Made by a program: the position numbers and the translations under genes. The notes beneath the pieces were generated by a model. The model was not told the DNA's origin. It did not search any database and was given only the letters and a program-made list of their open reading frames with translations. Of a stretch of DNA of 64,000 nucleotides, positions 18,614 to 27,186 are shown one piece after another. The stretch is from Anatilimnocola floriformis (lineage in GTDB: Bacteria > Planctomycetota > Planctomycetia > Pirellulales > Pirellulaceae), in contig NZ_JAMLFW010000002.1 of the NCBI RefSeq assembly GCF_024256385.1, positions 2,108,001 to 2,172,000 of the forward strand, read 5' to 3'. How positions within the stretch are numbered: position 1 is the first letter of the stretch; every line of letters begins with the position of its first letter.

Positions 18614-18700
18614 TTCTGAATTTGGGATGTTCTGAGTTCTGAGAACAGGAGTTGGGGCCTTCCTTCCTGTCTCAAAACTCAGAACTCAAAACCCAGAACT
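18613..18700. repeat. Inverted-repeat element, family D copy 1
   Basis: An AGTTCTGAGTTCTGAGAACA left side pairs with a TCAAAACTCAGAACTC right side around a short centre. It begins at the glmS stop. A similar element follows the metallopeptidase gene at 22854-22940. Both sit just after a plus-strand gene, so a 3' end role is possible. Confidence 0.75.
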
Positions 18701-18917
18701 TTGTCCCGGCCACCCCGCGCGCAAATGGCCGAAATTCACGACTTTTCCTGAAACGAATCTGGCCCGATAAAGCCATAAAAATGGTTGCAGGTGGCAATTC
18801 TGCGGGGTAGCATAGCCGGGAGCTTCATGCCGGCCGCGACTCCGTGCGCTTGCTGATCTCGCCTATTTATTCCTGCCGTTCCGCACAATTTCTTGAAGAG
18901 TTTGGGAGAATCTTTCC

Positions 18918-20366
18918 ATGCGAAAGCTCTTTCGCCAGCTGTACAGGCCCGGGGTGGTCTGGCTGATGATCCTGACGTTCGGCCTGAACACGGCCCTGGC
19001 TTGCCGTTGGCGTGCCTCGCGCTGCTGTGCTCCTTGCTACACCATCTGCCAGCCAGCTCCTGGCTGCGGAACCGCAGTTCCGGCCGGTGGCTCGGCTGCC
19101 ATGCCGGGTGCTCCTGGCACCACGGTGCAACGCCCCGAACTGGCCGACCCGGCCGATGTGAAGCCCGCGCTGCCGCCGGCTGAACCGATGCCTCCGGTCA
19201 AGCCTGTGAAGCCCGTCAAGCCGGTCGCTCCCGTACCGCCGAAACCAGTCGATCCAGCTCCTCCGGTCAAGCCAGCTGACCCGGTTCCCGCCGTGGAACC
19301 TGTTCCGCCCAAGCCGGCTGATCCAGCTCCGCCGGTGAAACCCGCCGATCCAGAACCGATGCCGCCGAAACCGGCCGATCCGGTTGACCCGGCCCCGCCC
19401 GTGAAGCCCGTCGATCCGGCTCCCGTGGACCCAGTTCCGCCCAAGCCCGCCGATCCAGTGGATCCGGCCCCGCCGAAACCGGCTGACCCGAAGGCCATGC
19501 CGCCAGAAGTCGACCCGTTCGCTCCGCCGGCCAAGCCCGCTGATCCAAAGCCGGCCGCTCCGCCAGCTGAAGTCGATCCATTCGCCCCGGCTCCAGCCAA
19601 ACCGGCTGACCCGGCCATGCCAGCTCCGCCGAAGCCCGCTGCTCCGCCAGCCGAAGTCGATCCGTTCGCTCCGGCCCCGGCCAAGCCCGCTGATCCAGCT
19701 CCGGCCAAGCCTGCCGCTCCGGCCGAAGTCGACCCGTTTGCTCCCGCCGCTGCTCCGGCCCCCGCCCCAGCTCCAGTGAAGCCAGCTGCCCCAGCCGAAG
19801 CCGATCCGTTCGCTCCGGCCGCAGCCCCTGCTGCTGCACCAGCCCCAGCTCCGGCCGCACCGGCCGAAGCTGATCCGTTTGCTCCGGCTCCGGCCAAGCC
19901 TGCCGATCCAGGCAAGACGGAACCGATCAAGGTCGAACCGAAGGCCGATCCGGTCGATGATCTGTTTGCCCCGGAAAAGCCAGCGGCTCCGAAGCCGGCT
20001 CCGGCCCCAGCCCCGGCTGAAGCCGATCCGTTTGCTCCGGCTCCTGCTGCCCCGGCCGCACCTGCTGCTCCCGCCGTGCCGGCGCCAGCCGCTCCGGCCA
20101 AGCCCGAAGCTGATCCGTTTGCCGATCCCTTCAAGATCTCGGCCGAAGGTCAGTTGCCGATGCGGACGTGGAATGACAACACCGGTACCTTCACCATCGA
20201 AGGTCGCTTGATCGCGATCATGGATGGCCAGATCCGCGTGCTGAAGACCACCGGCAAGACCACCACCGTGCCGATGCGTCGCTTGAGCGATGCCGACAAG
20301 AAGTACGTGGAAGAAATCGTCAACCGCCACGGCACAACGCTCATCGGCGTCGTCGCTGCTCGGTAG
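18918..20366 (+). CDS. Secreted Pro/Ala-rich protein with C-terminal SHD1 domain
   Basis: 482 residues. A signal peptide (GVVWLMILTFGLNTALA) is followed by a short Cys-containing stretch (CRWRASRCCAPCYTIC). Residues about 70-400 are low complexity, built of KPADP/KPVDP units and then EVDPFAPAPAKPADP/EADPFAPA units. The last 75 residues (MRTWNDNTGTFTIEGRLI, GQIRVLKTTGKTTTVPMRRL, KKYVEEI) are an SHD1 (SLA1 homology 1) domain, a module frequent in planctomycete exported proteins. The middle is probably an extended spacer. No enzyme motif. A strong terminator follows, so it is transcribed alone. Open frames on the other strand are products of the repeat composition. Confidence 0.88.
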   Translation: MRKLFRQLYRPGVVWLMILTFGLNTALACRWRASRCCAPCYTICQPAPGCGTAVPAGGSAAMPGAPGTTVQRPELADPADVKPALPPAEPMPPVKPVKPVKPVAPVPPKPVDPAPPVKPADPVPAVEPVPPKPADPAPPVKPADPEPMPPKPADPVDPAPPVKPVDPAPVDPVPPKPADPVDPAPPKPADPKAMPPEVDPFAPPAKPADPKPAAPPAEVDPFAPAPAKPADPAMPAPPKPAAPPAEVDPFAPAPAKPADPAPAKPAAPAEVDPFAPAAAPAPAPAPVKPAAPAEADPFAPAAAPAAAPAPAPAAPAEADPFAPAPAKPADPGKTEPIKVEPKADPVDDLFAPEKPAAPKPAPAPAPAEADPFAPAPAAPAAPAAPAVPAPAAPAKPEADPFADPFKISAEGQLPMRTWNDNTGTFTIEGRLIAIMDGQIRVLKTTGKTTTVPMRRLSDADKKYVEEIVNRHGTTLIGVVAAR

Positions 20367-20424
20367 ATCAAGAGACGTAGCACGAACCCCTAGGTTCGTG
20401 CGAGTCGAGTTGAGTTGAAAACAG

Positions 20425-20455
20425 AATCGGCTGCCGTAAGGCAGCCGATTTTTTT
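20425..20455 (+). terminator. Rho-independent terminator after the SHD1 gene
   Basis: AATCGGCTGCC and GGCAGCCGATT form a perfect 11-base stem with a GTAA loop, followed by TTTTT. It starts 59 bases after the stop codon. Confidence 0.93.
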
Positions 20456-20459
20456 ATGC

Positions 20460-20657
20460 GCAGGAAGCCCGACGCGTGAGCGGAAGGGAGAGGTGTGAGC
20501 AAATTCGTAAATTGGTAACGTGCGGCAGCACCAAGAACGGTTGAACGGCAAGTACACGCGGCTGTGCATCAAACTCGCTTCGAGTTGTGCTTCCGCACGT
20601 TGGTGAATCTGGAATACGCGCGCGATTCCCCTTCCGCTCACGCGTCGGGTTTCCTGC
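20460..20657. repeat. 198-base MITE-like element, family C
   Basis: 29-base terminal inverted repeats (20460-20488 and 20629-20657, one mismatch) start GCAGGAAGCCCGACGCGTGA. The 140-base interior has no gene. It lies exactly between two opposing terminators. A solo arm of the same sequence sits upstream of prs at 10104-10126. No clear target-site duplication was found. Confidence 0.8.
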
Positions 20658-20662
20658 ACGCA

Positions 20663-20699
20663 AGAAAACAAACAGCCCGCCGATATTGTCAGCGGGCTG
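20663..20699 (-). terminator. Rho-independent terminator of a minus-strand gene
   Basis: On the minus strand CAGCCCGC and GCGGGCTG (20692-20699 with 20673-20680) form an 8-base stem followed by TTTGTTTTCTT. It is 31 bases beyond the stop of the secreted coiled-coil protein at 20731. Confidence 0.85.
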
Positions 20700-20730
20700 A
20701 GCGGAATGACTTCAGTTGATCGACTGCGAG

Positions 20731-21231
20731 CTATTTGTTGAGCAGCTGATAAATGACATTGATGGCAGCGTCGCGGCTTTTGATCCTGTCGGCGTCATTG
20801 CCTTGAAACATCGCGTCCAGCGTGTTGCGCAGATTGATATCGTCGTCGAGGTTTTTACGCAGTTCGTCGAGCGTCTTCTTCGTGCTCGCCGAAGGCTTCT
20901 TCATATCTTTGAGTTCGGCCATGATCGCGCCGAAGGCTTCGCCGTGAGCTTGCACGGTCGAATTGATGTTTTCGATCCGGGCGTCAAGATGCTTCAGGCT
21001 GTCCTTCACTTCAGCGATGTCGGCCTTGAGTGTGGAAAGATCACCCGTGTTTGATCGAGGAGTTTCGCCGCTAATACCAGCGATGATCACCTGAGTCGGC
21101 ACCGCTGCCGGCATGTAATAGGCCGGGTAGGCATAGACGGCTTGTTGGTGGTGATGATGCCAGCCTGCCTGGGTCGTGGCGGCGCCGAAGGAGACGAGTG
21201 CCAATACGGCAGGAATCAGGGTGCGTTTCAT
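20731..21231 (-). CDS. Secreted hypothetical protein with coiled coil
   Basis: 166 residues from the ATG at 21231, chosen because it gives a proper signal peptide (MKRTLIPAVLALVSFGAATTQA). The mature N-terminus is His/Tyr-rich (GWHHHHQQAVYAYPAYYMP). Residues about 60-110 form a coiled coil (DLSTLKADIAEVKDSLKHLDARIENINSTV). The layout of signal peptide, aromatic or His-rich start and coiled-coil end resembles the protein at 23142-23747. No known family. Confidence 0.78.
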   Translation of the reverse strand: MKRTLIPAVLALVSFGAATTQAGWHHHHQQAVYAYPAYYMPAAVPTQVIIAGISGETPRSNTGDLSTLKADIAEVKDSLKHLDARIENINSTVQAHGEAFGAIMAELKDMKKPSASTKKTLDELRKNLDDDINLRNTLDAMFQGNDADRIKSRDAAINVIYQLLNK

Positions 21232-21476
21232 GAAAACTAAACCTCGCGGCCGATCGCCGAATAGGGAAGCTGGGAAGTACTGGTAAAAGGTAGGACACTC
21301 GCCCCCTGATTGCAATAGTTTGACTGGCAAATTCAGCGAAAGAGACCCGGGGAGAATTATGGAGATTGTTGGTCCATAAGTGGGGAAGAAGCTGCTTGTT
21401 TGTGATGTTTGGAGTAATTAAATTGATTGGGCAATTTAGACTAGGAATCTCAGGCTAAAAGCAAGGAACCGCCGCC

Positions 21477-22847
21477 ATGACTAGCGACTCTCAGCCTATC
21501 TCATCCAAATGGACTCGCCGCGCAGCCTTACAAGTCGGCGCAGGCCTCGCGGCATATGCAGCCTGCCCGCGGAGCAGCCGGGCAGCTACTGCGAATGCCA
21601 CAAATGTTTGTATTGATCGGCCCATCACATCTCGCAGTATGTCGGACGCCGAAATCCGCAAGTCTCCATCTGCCGCTGCATTGCATGGACTTTCGATCGC
21701 CAACGAAGACCCGAAGCGTCTACATGCATTGCGAGCCCCCTCTTCGGGTCCTACTGAAATTCCTACCCTGCCTTCTCAGGCAGCATTCTTAAACAAATGG
21801 GATACCGACACGCTCAACGTGTTTTTCATCAACGGAAGCACGAAGATGCAAGACCGGGTTTTCGAGCAGGTGCAGAAATGGAGCGATGTCTGCAACTTGA
21901 AATTCAAGCCGTCCACGTTGGCGAACTCCCATGTCCGCGTCACTTTCAACCGCGGAGAGGGGCACTTCTCCTTCGTCGGCATCGAAGCCTTACAAATGCG
22001 TGGCCAGCAAACGATGAATCTCGACATGACCCAGGACACCATGTTGGGTGACTACAACCTGTCCGTCATCTTGCACGAGTTTGGGCACGCGATGGGTTTG
22101 GTACACGAACATTCGAGTCCCGACAGCAATTTGAAGTTCGCTGGCATGAACCAGTTAATCAATTTCTTCCGTGGCAAGTTCGGTGAGGGAACCACCAATA
22201 CCGCCAAAACTCAGGAGCTAATCGAACACAACATTCTGAAAAAATACCGAGAGGGTGAAGTCACGAAATTCAGCAAGTTCGATCCCGAATCGATCATGAT
22301 CTATGCTCTGCCTGCAGAAGTCCTGGCACCCGGTTCTGGACCGATGCGCGCCAATCTCGAGTTGTCAGCAACTGACAAAAAATATGCTGCCGATCTTTAT
22401 GGACCGTCCTCGAATCCCAATGGCAATCAAGGAGGCAAGGATCAAAACAGCGGCGACACCAACTCCAGCAAAAAATCTTCCGATCCAAAGCAGTTCACCG
22501 CCGGCGGTGAAGCCGTAGGGTGTTATCTGAGCGCCGGTTCAACTGTTGAATTAAAGCTAGTTGTTCCCAACAGCCAGGCCGACAAAAGGTTGGCCATTTA
22601 TACGACGGGCACGACGCGCGTGATGCTCACGCTAAAGACATCTTCCGGCACGGAGATTTCGCTCACCGACAAGTCCGAGCATGGCTCGCCCGACTTCATG
22701 AACGAGGTGATTATGAAGAATTTGTCGGCCGGCGATTATAAGGTGTCTATCAAGCATCCTTCGTCGAGCGGCGGCGGCAGCTTCAAGATCCAGGCCAACT
22801 CGGAGAGTTTTGATAAATACCTGTTCGGCCGTAATAAAGCCCAGTGA
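21477..22847 (+). CDS. Exported zinc metallopeptidase (matrixin/metzincin type)
   Basis: 456 residues. The N-terminus WTRRAALQVGAGLAAYAAC looks like a twin-arginine signal. The catalytic domain (about 100-310) has the extended zinc motif HEFGHAMGLVHEH (His200, Glu201, His204, His210) and a Met-turn in SIMIYALP (Met274), which defines a metzincin; the layout fits matrixin or astacin-like enzymes. A short Asn/Gly/Lys-rich linker leads to a beta-rich C-terminal domain (about 345-450) like bacterial pre-peptidase C-terminal domains. Predicted to degrade proteins outside the cytoplasm; the substrate is unknown. Confidence 0.87.
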   Translation: MTSDSQPISSKWTRRAALQVGAGLAAYAACPRSSRAATANATNVCIDRPITSRSMSDAEIRKSPSAAALHGLSIANEDPKRLHALRAPSSGPTEIPTLPSQAAFLNKWDTDTLNVFFINGSTKMQDRVFEQVQKWSDVCNLKFKPSTLANSHVRVTFNRGEGHFSFVGIEALQMRGQQTMNLDMTQDTMLGDYNLSVILHEFGHAMGLVHEHSSPDSNLKFAGMNQLINFFRGKFGEGTTNTAKTQELIEHNILKKYREGEVTKFSKFDPESIMIYALPAEVLAPGSGPMRANLELSATDKKYAADLYGPSSNPNGNQGGKDQNSGDTNSSKKSSDPKQFTAGGEAVGCYLSAGSTVELKLVVPNSQADKRLAIYTTGTTRVMLTLKTSSGTEISLTDKSEHGSPDFMNEVIMKNLSAGDYKVSIKHPSSSGGGSFKIQANSESFDKYLFGRNKAQ

Positions 22848-22853
22848 AGAAAG

Positions 22854-22940
22854 TTCTGAGCTGGGAGTTCTGAGTTTTGAGACAGGAGAAGAATATCACC
22901 TATTCCTGTCTCAGAACTCAAAAATCAGAACTCAAAACTT
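22854..22940. repeat. Inverted-repeat element, family D copy 2
   Basis: AGTTCTGAGTTTTGAGACAGG on the left pairs with CCTGTCTCAGAACTCAAAAA on the right around a 15-base centre. It starts 6 bases after the metallopeptidase stop, in the same position relative to its gene as the copy after glmS. Confidence 0.75.
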
Positions 22941-23141
22941 TTCTGCTAGCACCGGCACTGCCAAACCCCGTCACTCCCACTGGTAAGGCTTGCCGATCGC
23001 GTTGCTTCCACCCGGCATGGGGAAGTGGGGGAAATTCTGGTTTCTTCCGCTGCCGATGAGGAGTTTAATCGAACGGGCTTTAGCAGCTCTCACTGCGATA
23101 TCTCGCGCGATTCCCCCAAATTTCTTCCAGGAGTTCCCGCC

Positions 23142-23747
23142 ATGTCCCGCCGTCCGTTCGTTCGCCTGGCCGCAGGCCTGGCTGCCGTGGCGTCGCTCTC
23201 CTTCAACATCGCTCCGGCCCAAGCCGGCGGCGGCGGCTGCGGCTGCGAAGCTCCGGCCCAGACGGTGTATCACGTCCATCAGCGCTGTGGCCATTGCTGC
23301 CGCAGCGCCCCGCCGGTAGGCATGATCGTCCCATCGGCTCCGATGATGGCGGCCGCTCCCATGATGGCAGCGCCGATGATGGCCCCTGCCATGCCCGTGC
23401 AAATGGTTTCGGCCGCGCCGACCTTTGCGATGGCTCCCGTGCAAACGGTCACTGTGGCACAAGCGCCAGTTGCGGCGCCGCAGTTTCAACTGAGCCTGGC
23501 TCCGCAGCCCGCGAGCGCCCCCACTTCCAACTGCGGCGGTGATCGGTTGCGTGCTGCCGTGCTGCAAGCCGTGCAAAACAGCAGTTCCAGCTCCGGATCG
23601 TCGGCGCTGTCTGCTCCCAGCAGCAACACGGAAGACCAGTTGTCGCAGCTTGAAAAACGAGTAGCAAAGCTTGAGGATGACACCAAGGACATCCAATCCA
23701 AAGCTCGGGACATCTTGGAGCTGTTGCGCGAGATGAAGAATAAATAG
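23142..23747 (+). CDS. Secreted Met/Ala/Pro-rich protein with C-terminal coiled coil
   Basis: 201 residues from the ATG at 23142, with CCAGGAG upstream and a clear signal peptide (LAAGLAAVASLSFNIAPAQA). The mature N-terminus has Gly/Cys clusters (GGGGCGCEA, then HVHQRCGHCCRSAPP). Residues about 65-130 are low complexity with MMAAAPMMAAPMM units. The C-terminus (EDQLSQLEKRVAKLEDDTKDIQSKARDILELLREM) is a strong coiled coil, suited to oligomerisation. The combination of Cys, His and Met could bind metal, but that is inference. Confidence 0.78.
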   Translation: MSRRPFVRLAAGLAAVASLSFNIAPAQAGGGGCGCEAPAQTVYHVHQRCGHCCRSAPPVGMIVPSAPMMAAAPMMAAPMMAPAMPVQMVSAAPTFAMAPVQTVTVAQAPVAAPQFQLSLAPQPASAPTSNCGGDRLRAAVLQAVQNSSSSSGSSALSAPSSNTEDQLSQLEKRVAKLEDDTKDIQSKARDILELLREMKNK

Positions 23748-24045
23748 TAGACGCGTTGTTGGAAGAGCGCGATGACAAAAGCTGTCGCGTCCTGGTTTGC
23801 AGGCCGCGATTTTTTGTTTCTTGGCCGAAATCGCTGCAGATTGAGGCGTTGTTGCTACTGGCAAACTTTGCGGAATATGCCTGTCGTGCCGCAGGGTATC
23901 TTTAATACTCTTCTGCTGGCTGTAGCAAATCTTTTAGATGTGCGTTTCGCACCGCCGATGCTCTATGGAACACCCAGGCCCCTGACATGTAGGGGTAGTA
24001 GCAGTTTACCGCTGCGGGTTTGCAGGCCTTCCACCGGAACATCCG

Positions 24046-25266
24046 ATGACCCGGCACTTTACTCTCGCAGTTGTTTGCCTGTTTGCCGCGCCCCTCGTGG
24101 CAGCCGCTCAATCGCGTTTCCCACCGCGCTGCTTCACCAACTCCGCGGCCCAGCCGTCATGCGAAGCTCGCCCCACGTGCGAGGCGCCAGAACCCAACTG
24201 CGAGTGTAAGCCACCCTGCAAACCGCCCTGCAATCCACCACCGCCGCCGCAGATGCCCATGTATTACCAACAGCCGGGCGTCTTTGTGCAGCCCCCCGCC
24301 ACCGGCACCGTGCAAGGACCGATCGAACAAACCACCGTGGAAGGGGCCGAACTCAGCTTTCCCGAATTGCGGCTGCGCATGCCTTCGCTTCGCATGCCGA
24401 CAGTTTCGCGCTCGCGGCAGAACGCGCGGATGGTGCTCGATCAGGCCCATGCTCCCTTTGTCGAATCGCCCCCAGTCGCGGCCATGCCCGCAGCTCCCGC
24501 AGCCGCGCCGATGGCGGCTCCTGCTGCTGCGCCCATGATGGCTGCCGCTCCCATGGCAGCGCCGCAAATGATGATGGCCCCCGCCGCCGCGCCTCAGATG
24601 CAAATGATGATGGCGCCAGCGGCCGCACCCCAAGTCATGATGGCTCCAGCCGCAGCGCCGCAAATGATGATGATGGCCCCCGTGCAAATGGCGCCGCAGC
24701 AATACTACATTCCGCAGCAGGCTCCGACGCCTCAGGCTCAGCCGCAGCAAAATCCCGTGCAGCCGATGCAAGCGCCGCAGCCCGAGCCCGATTACTCGCC
24801 GCGGCAATACTCTCCGCAGCCTTGCCCGCCGCAGCCGACCTGCGATGCTCGCGGCAATCCGATCGCCTACAACGCTGCCGAGGAAAAGATCCGGCAGCTC
24901 GAAGTCGCCGAACAACAGCTCAAGCAGCGAATGGAATCGCTCCGTCGTCAACTCGAGCAAATCGAACTAACCAAGCGGCCGCCGACACCGACGCCCGACT
25001 TGGGCGCACGCTCGATTCAACTCACTCCCACGCAGCAACTGCGCCCGACTGGTGTGCAGCCGGTCAGCCAACCAATCGCCCCGCCGGTCAAGCAGCCAAC
25101 TGCCGCGCAGCCTGCGCCCGCTGGCCAGCGAGTGTATGAAGCGCGGCCCGCGACGTACATCAGCGAACCGCAGTACCTGCCGCAATATCAGCAGCCGCAG
25201 CAATCGCAAGTGATTCGTGAGCCGCAAGCGCCAACGGCTACGATCGTTGGCTTGCGAACTCGTTAA
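24046..25266 (+). CDS. Secreted Met/Pro/Gln-rich, Cys-rich protein
   Basis: 406 residues. Signal peptide TLAVVCLFAAPLVAAA, then a stretch with ten cysteines (CFTNSAAQPSCEARPTCEA, later CECKPPCKPPCNPPPPP). Residues about 145-225 are Ala/Pro/Met-rich (APMMAAAPMAAPQMMMAPAA repeated). About 275-310 is a coiled coil (EEKIRQLEVAEQQLKQRMESLRRQLEQI), and a Pro/Gln-rich tail follows. It lies 298 bases downstream of a similar Met-rich protein and upstream of a metal-binding-type lipoprotein. No recognised domain. Confidence 0.78.
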   Translation: MTRHFTLAVVCLFAAPLVAAAQSRFPPRCFTNSAAQPSCEARPTCEAPEPNCECKPPCKPPCNPPPPPQMPMYYQQPGVFVQPPATGTVQGPIEQTTVEGAELSFPELRLRMPSLRMPTVSRSRQNARMVLDQAHAPFVESPPVAAMPAAPAAAPMAAPAAAPMMAAAPMAAPQMMMAPAAAPQMQMMMAPAAAPQVMMAPAAAPQMMMMAPVQMAPQQYYIPQQAPTPQAQPQQNPVQPMQAPQPEPDYSPRQYSPQPCPPQPTCDARGNPIAYNAAEEKIRQLEVAEQQLKQRMESLRRQLEQIELTKRPPTPTPDLGARSIQLTPTQQLRPTGVQPVSQPIAPPVKQPTAAQPAPAGQRVYEARPATYISEPQYLPQYQQPQQSQVIREPQAPTATIVGLRTR

Positions 25267-25372
25267 GGATTCGAGCCTGGTGGCATTACCCTGCTGTCAA
25301 TGCTCGTGCAATCACGGCGGATTTTGAGTAAACTGCAGAGATTCCAGCCTCCGTCTCCGGGAGTTTATTCCC

Positions 25373-25717
25373 ATGAAGTTTGTCGCTGCCCTCGCCTGTG
25401 CCTTGTCGCTGATGTTTGCCGTCGGCTGCAACCGCGTTGCCGCCCCCATGGGTGAAGCCGCTGCCGAAGTCACGCCGCCACCACCAGCGGGCGTGCAACT
25501 CGTAAAGCTGAAGTTGCCGGGCATGGTTTGCGGCGGCTGCGCGATGGAAGTGAAAGACACGCTGGTCAAGGTCGACGGCATTTCGCATGTCGCGACCAAC
25601 CCCGACAAGCACGAGTGCACCTTTTGGTTTGCCAAGGGGAACGACGAGATCAAGACGAAGCTCGACGATCTCGCCAAGACGAACGACAAGATCGCGGGCT
25701 GGGAACGCGAGAATTAA
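25373..25717 (+). CDS. Lipoprotein with heavy-metal-associated (HMA) domain
   Basis: 114 residues. The signal peptide ends in a lipobox (LMFAVGC, Cys19), so the protein should be membrane-anchored outside the cytoplasm. The rest is one HMA domain (VQLVKLKLPGMVCGGCAMEV), with the two metal-binding cysteines of the CxxC loop. HMA domains bind Cu(I), Zn or similar ions and pass them on. GGGAG precedes the ATG at 25373. It follows two Met/Cys-rich secreted proteins, so a metal-handling link is possible. Confidence 0.87.
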   Translation: MKFVAALACALSLMFAVGCNRVAAPMGEAAAEVTPPPPAGVQLVKLKLPGMVCGGCAMEVKDTLVKVDGISHVATNPDKHECTFWFAKGNDEIKTKLDDLAKTNDKIAGWEREN

Positions 25718-25720
25718 TCG

Positions 25721-25750
25721 CAAAACAGGCCGCTATTTGGCCTGTTTCTT
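25721..25750 (+). terminator. Hairpin terminator between convergent genes
   Basis: AAACAGGCC (25723-25731) pairs with GGCCTGTTT (25739-25747) around a 7-base loop. The right arm also encodes the last residues (KKQAK) of the ceramidase-like gene on the other strand. It starts directly after the HMA gene stop. The tail TTTCTTC is only moderately T-rich. Confidence 0.6.
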
Positions 25751-27103
25751 CACTTCGGCGACGATCACCTCTTCGACCTCCGGCGCCCAGCTCGCGGGCA
25801 AGCCGTAGTAAACCATCGCGCCGCCTCCCTCGTAGCCGCCTTCGATCAGAACCCGGCGGCTCGGGATATACGCCATCACATCGTTCGCGTACCCAGCGAC
25901 CCAAACGTGCTGACCGCCGGTCATCGGCTTGGCGAGATCGCTCTTGAGTCGCAGCGCGTAATCGACGACGACTTCACCGCCGAGCATGACCCACGTCACT
26001 TCGCGGCCAAGTTTCCACACAGCAACCGGATACGGATAGTCTTTCGCCAGCGGTTTGCCGGCCGCGAGATCGGCGAGCAACATCTGAGCGCGAGCGGCGA
26101 CAAACTTGTCTTTCCCTTTCGCGGCTTCCTCGAGCTCTTCTTTGCTCGGCAATGCGCCGAGCGGCACATTAATTTCGCGATAGGTGAGCTTTAGTTCCGG
26201 CGCGATCACTTCCGGCACGCGAGTGAGCGCGGCATCGACGGCGTCGGCAGCCTGAGCGCCGTATTTTTCCGCGAGTTCCACCTTTCGCCGCGGCAACGGA
26301 TTCTGATCGGCGCCGCAGCCAGCCCAAAAGAGGGCGAGACAACCTGGATGCCGCTTTTCGATTTCCAGCTGCGCATAGCCGGGCCAATCGCCGCACCATT
26401 CGTAACCTGACAACACGGTCGCATGACAGGCATAACCAAAGAGCACGCCCCGCAGCTCATCGTTCGTCGAACGAATCATCAGCACTGGAAAGTCGTGATC
26501 GTGCGGGCCCTGGATTTTTCCCTCGGCTTGCAGCTGCGGCACGTCGGCTTCTTTGTTCGCGCGGCGATTCACGGCAAAGGTGCATTTGGTGTGCTGCCAG
26601 GTCAACTTCGTAGGCTGCAGATCTTTGAGCGCCGCACCGGCCAGATCAACGATTTGCCCTTCCAGCGTGCGCGAGTAAGCGGCGATCAACTCTCTTTGCT
26701 CGGCTGGCAACAGAAACTCATGCATAGCCCGCAGATTCTTGCCGACGACCGGTCCGCTGTGCGTGTGCGAGCAAAACAGGGCGATCTGCTCCCGCTTCAG
26801 GCCATGTTGCTTTTCGATCTTCTCGCAGATGGCCTGTGACAAGTCGCGATCGATGCCGACCAGGTCGAGCGTGATCGCCAGCGCGCGAACTCCCTTCGCA
26901 TCCTCCAGCACGACGGCTTTGGCCCACAGCTCGGTGAGCTTCCCTTCGGCGGGCTTGTTCCGTGCGCCGTAACCCGCCATCCACATCGGCTTTTCCGGCG
27001 TGATGATTTGCTTGGCGAGACCGACCTGCCAGGAATCCGCCGCGCGGGATATGGGCAACAAAACCAAGATCAACAGAGCTGCGGCGAAATACGATTTGAG
27101 CAT
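25733..27103 (-). CDS. Neutral/alkaline ceramidase-like secreted protein
   Basis: 456 residues with a signal peptide (YFAAALLILVLLPISRA). The mature start SWQVGLAKQIITPEKPMWMAGYGARNKPAEG and the FCSHTHSGPVVG motif are typical of the neutral/alkaline non-lysosomal ceramidase N-terminal domain, which uses zinc to cleave amides. A GYACHATVLSGYEWCGDWPGYA stretch adds a second metal-ligand region. It is shorter than true ceramidases (about 650-750 residues) and lacks their C-terminal domain, so the real substrate may differ. Common in planctomycetes. Confidence 0.85.
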   Translation of the reverse strand: MLKSYFAAALLILVLLPISRAADSWQVGLAKQIITPEKPMWMAGYGARNKPAEGKLTELWAKAVVLEDAKGVRALAITLDLVGIDRDLSQAICEKIEKQHGLKREQIALFCSHTHSGPVVGKNLRAMHEFLLPAEQRELIAAYSRTLEGQIVDLAGAALKDLQPTKLTWQHTKCTFAVNRRANKEADVPQLQAEGKIQGPHDHDFPVLMIRSTNDELRGVLFGYACHATVLSGYEWCGDWPGYAQLEIEKRHPGCLALFWAGCGADQNPLPRRKVELAEKYGAQAADAVDAALTRVPEVIAPELKLTYREINVPLGALPSKEELEEAAKGKDKFVAARAQMLLADLAAGKPLAKDYPYPVAVWKLGREVTWVMLGGEVVVDYALRLKSDLAKPMTGGQHVWVAGYANDVMAYIPSRRVLIEGGYEGGGAMVYYGLPASWAPEVEEVIVAEVKKQAK

Positions 27104-27130
27104 GGCTGCGCCGAAGGAAAGTGGAAAAAG

Positions 27131-27155
27131 GTAGCTGAATTCGCCAGAATTCAGA
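27131..27155. repeat. Solo arm of the family A inverted repeat
   Basis: GTAGCTGAATTCGCCAGAAT followed by TCAGA is identical to the left arm of the 71-base element at 30537-30607. The central part and opposite arm are missing. It lies between two divergent genes. Confidence 0.75.
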
Positions 27156-27186
27156 CCTAGCTGAACCTCTTAACGAACGGTCGTCA

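Noticed and set aside
19037-20134. A long minus-strand open frame rich in Gly/Ala/Ser opposite the SHD1 gene
   Set aside because: It is the mirror of the proline/alanine repeats of the plus-strand gene; no ribosome-binding site, no recognisable domain, and the plus frame has a signal peptide and SHD1 domain.
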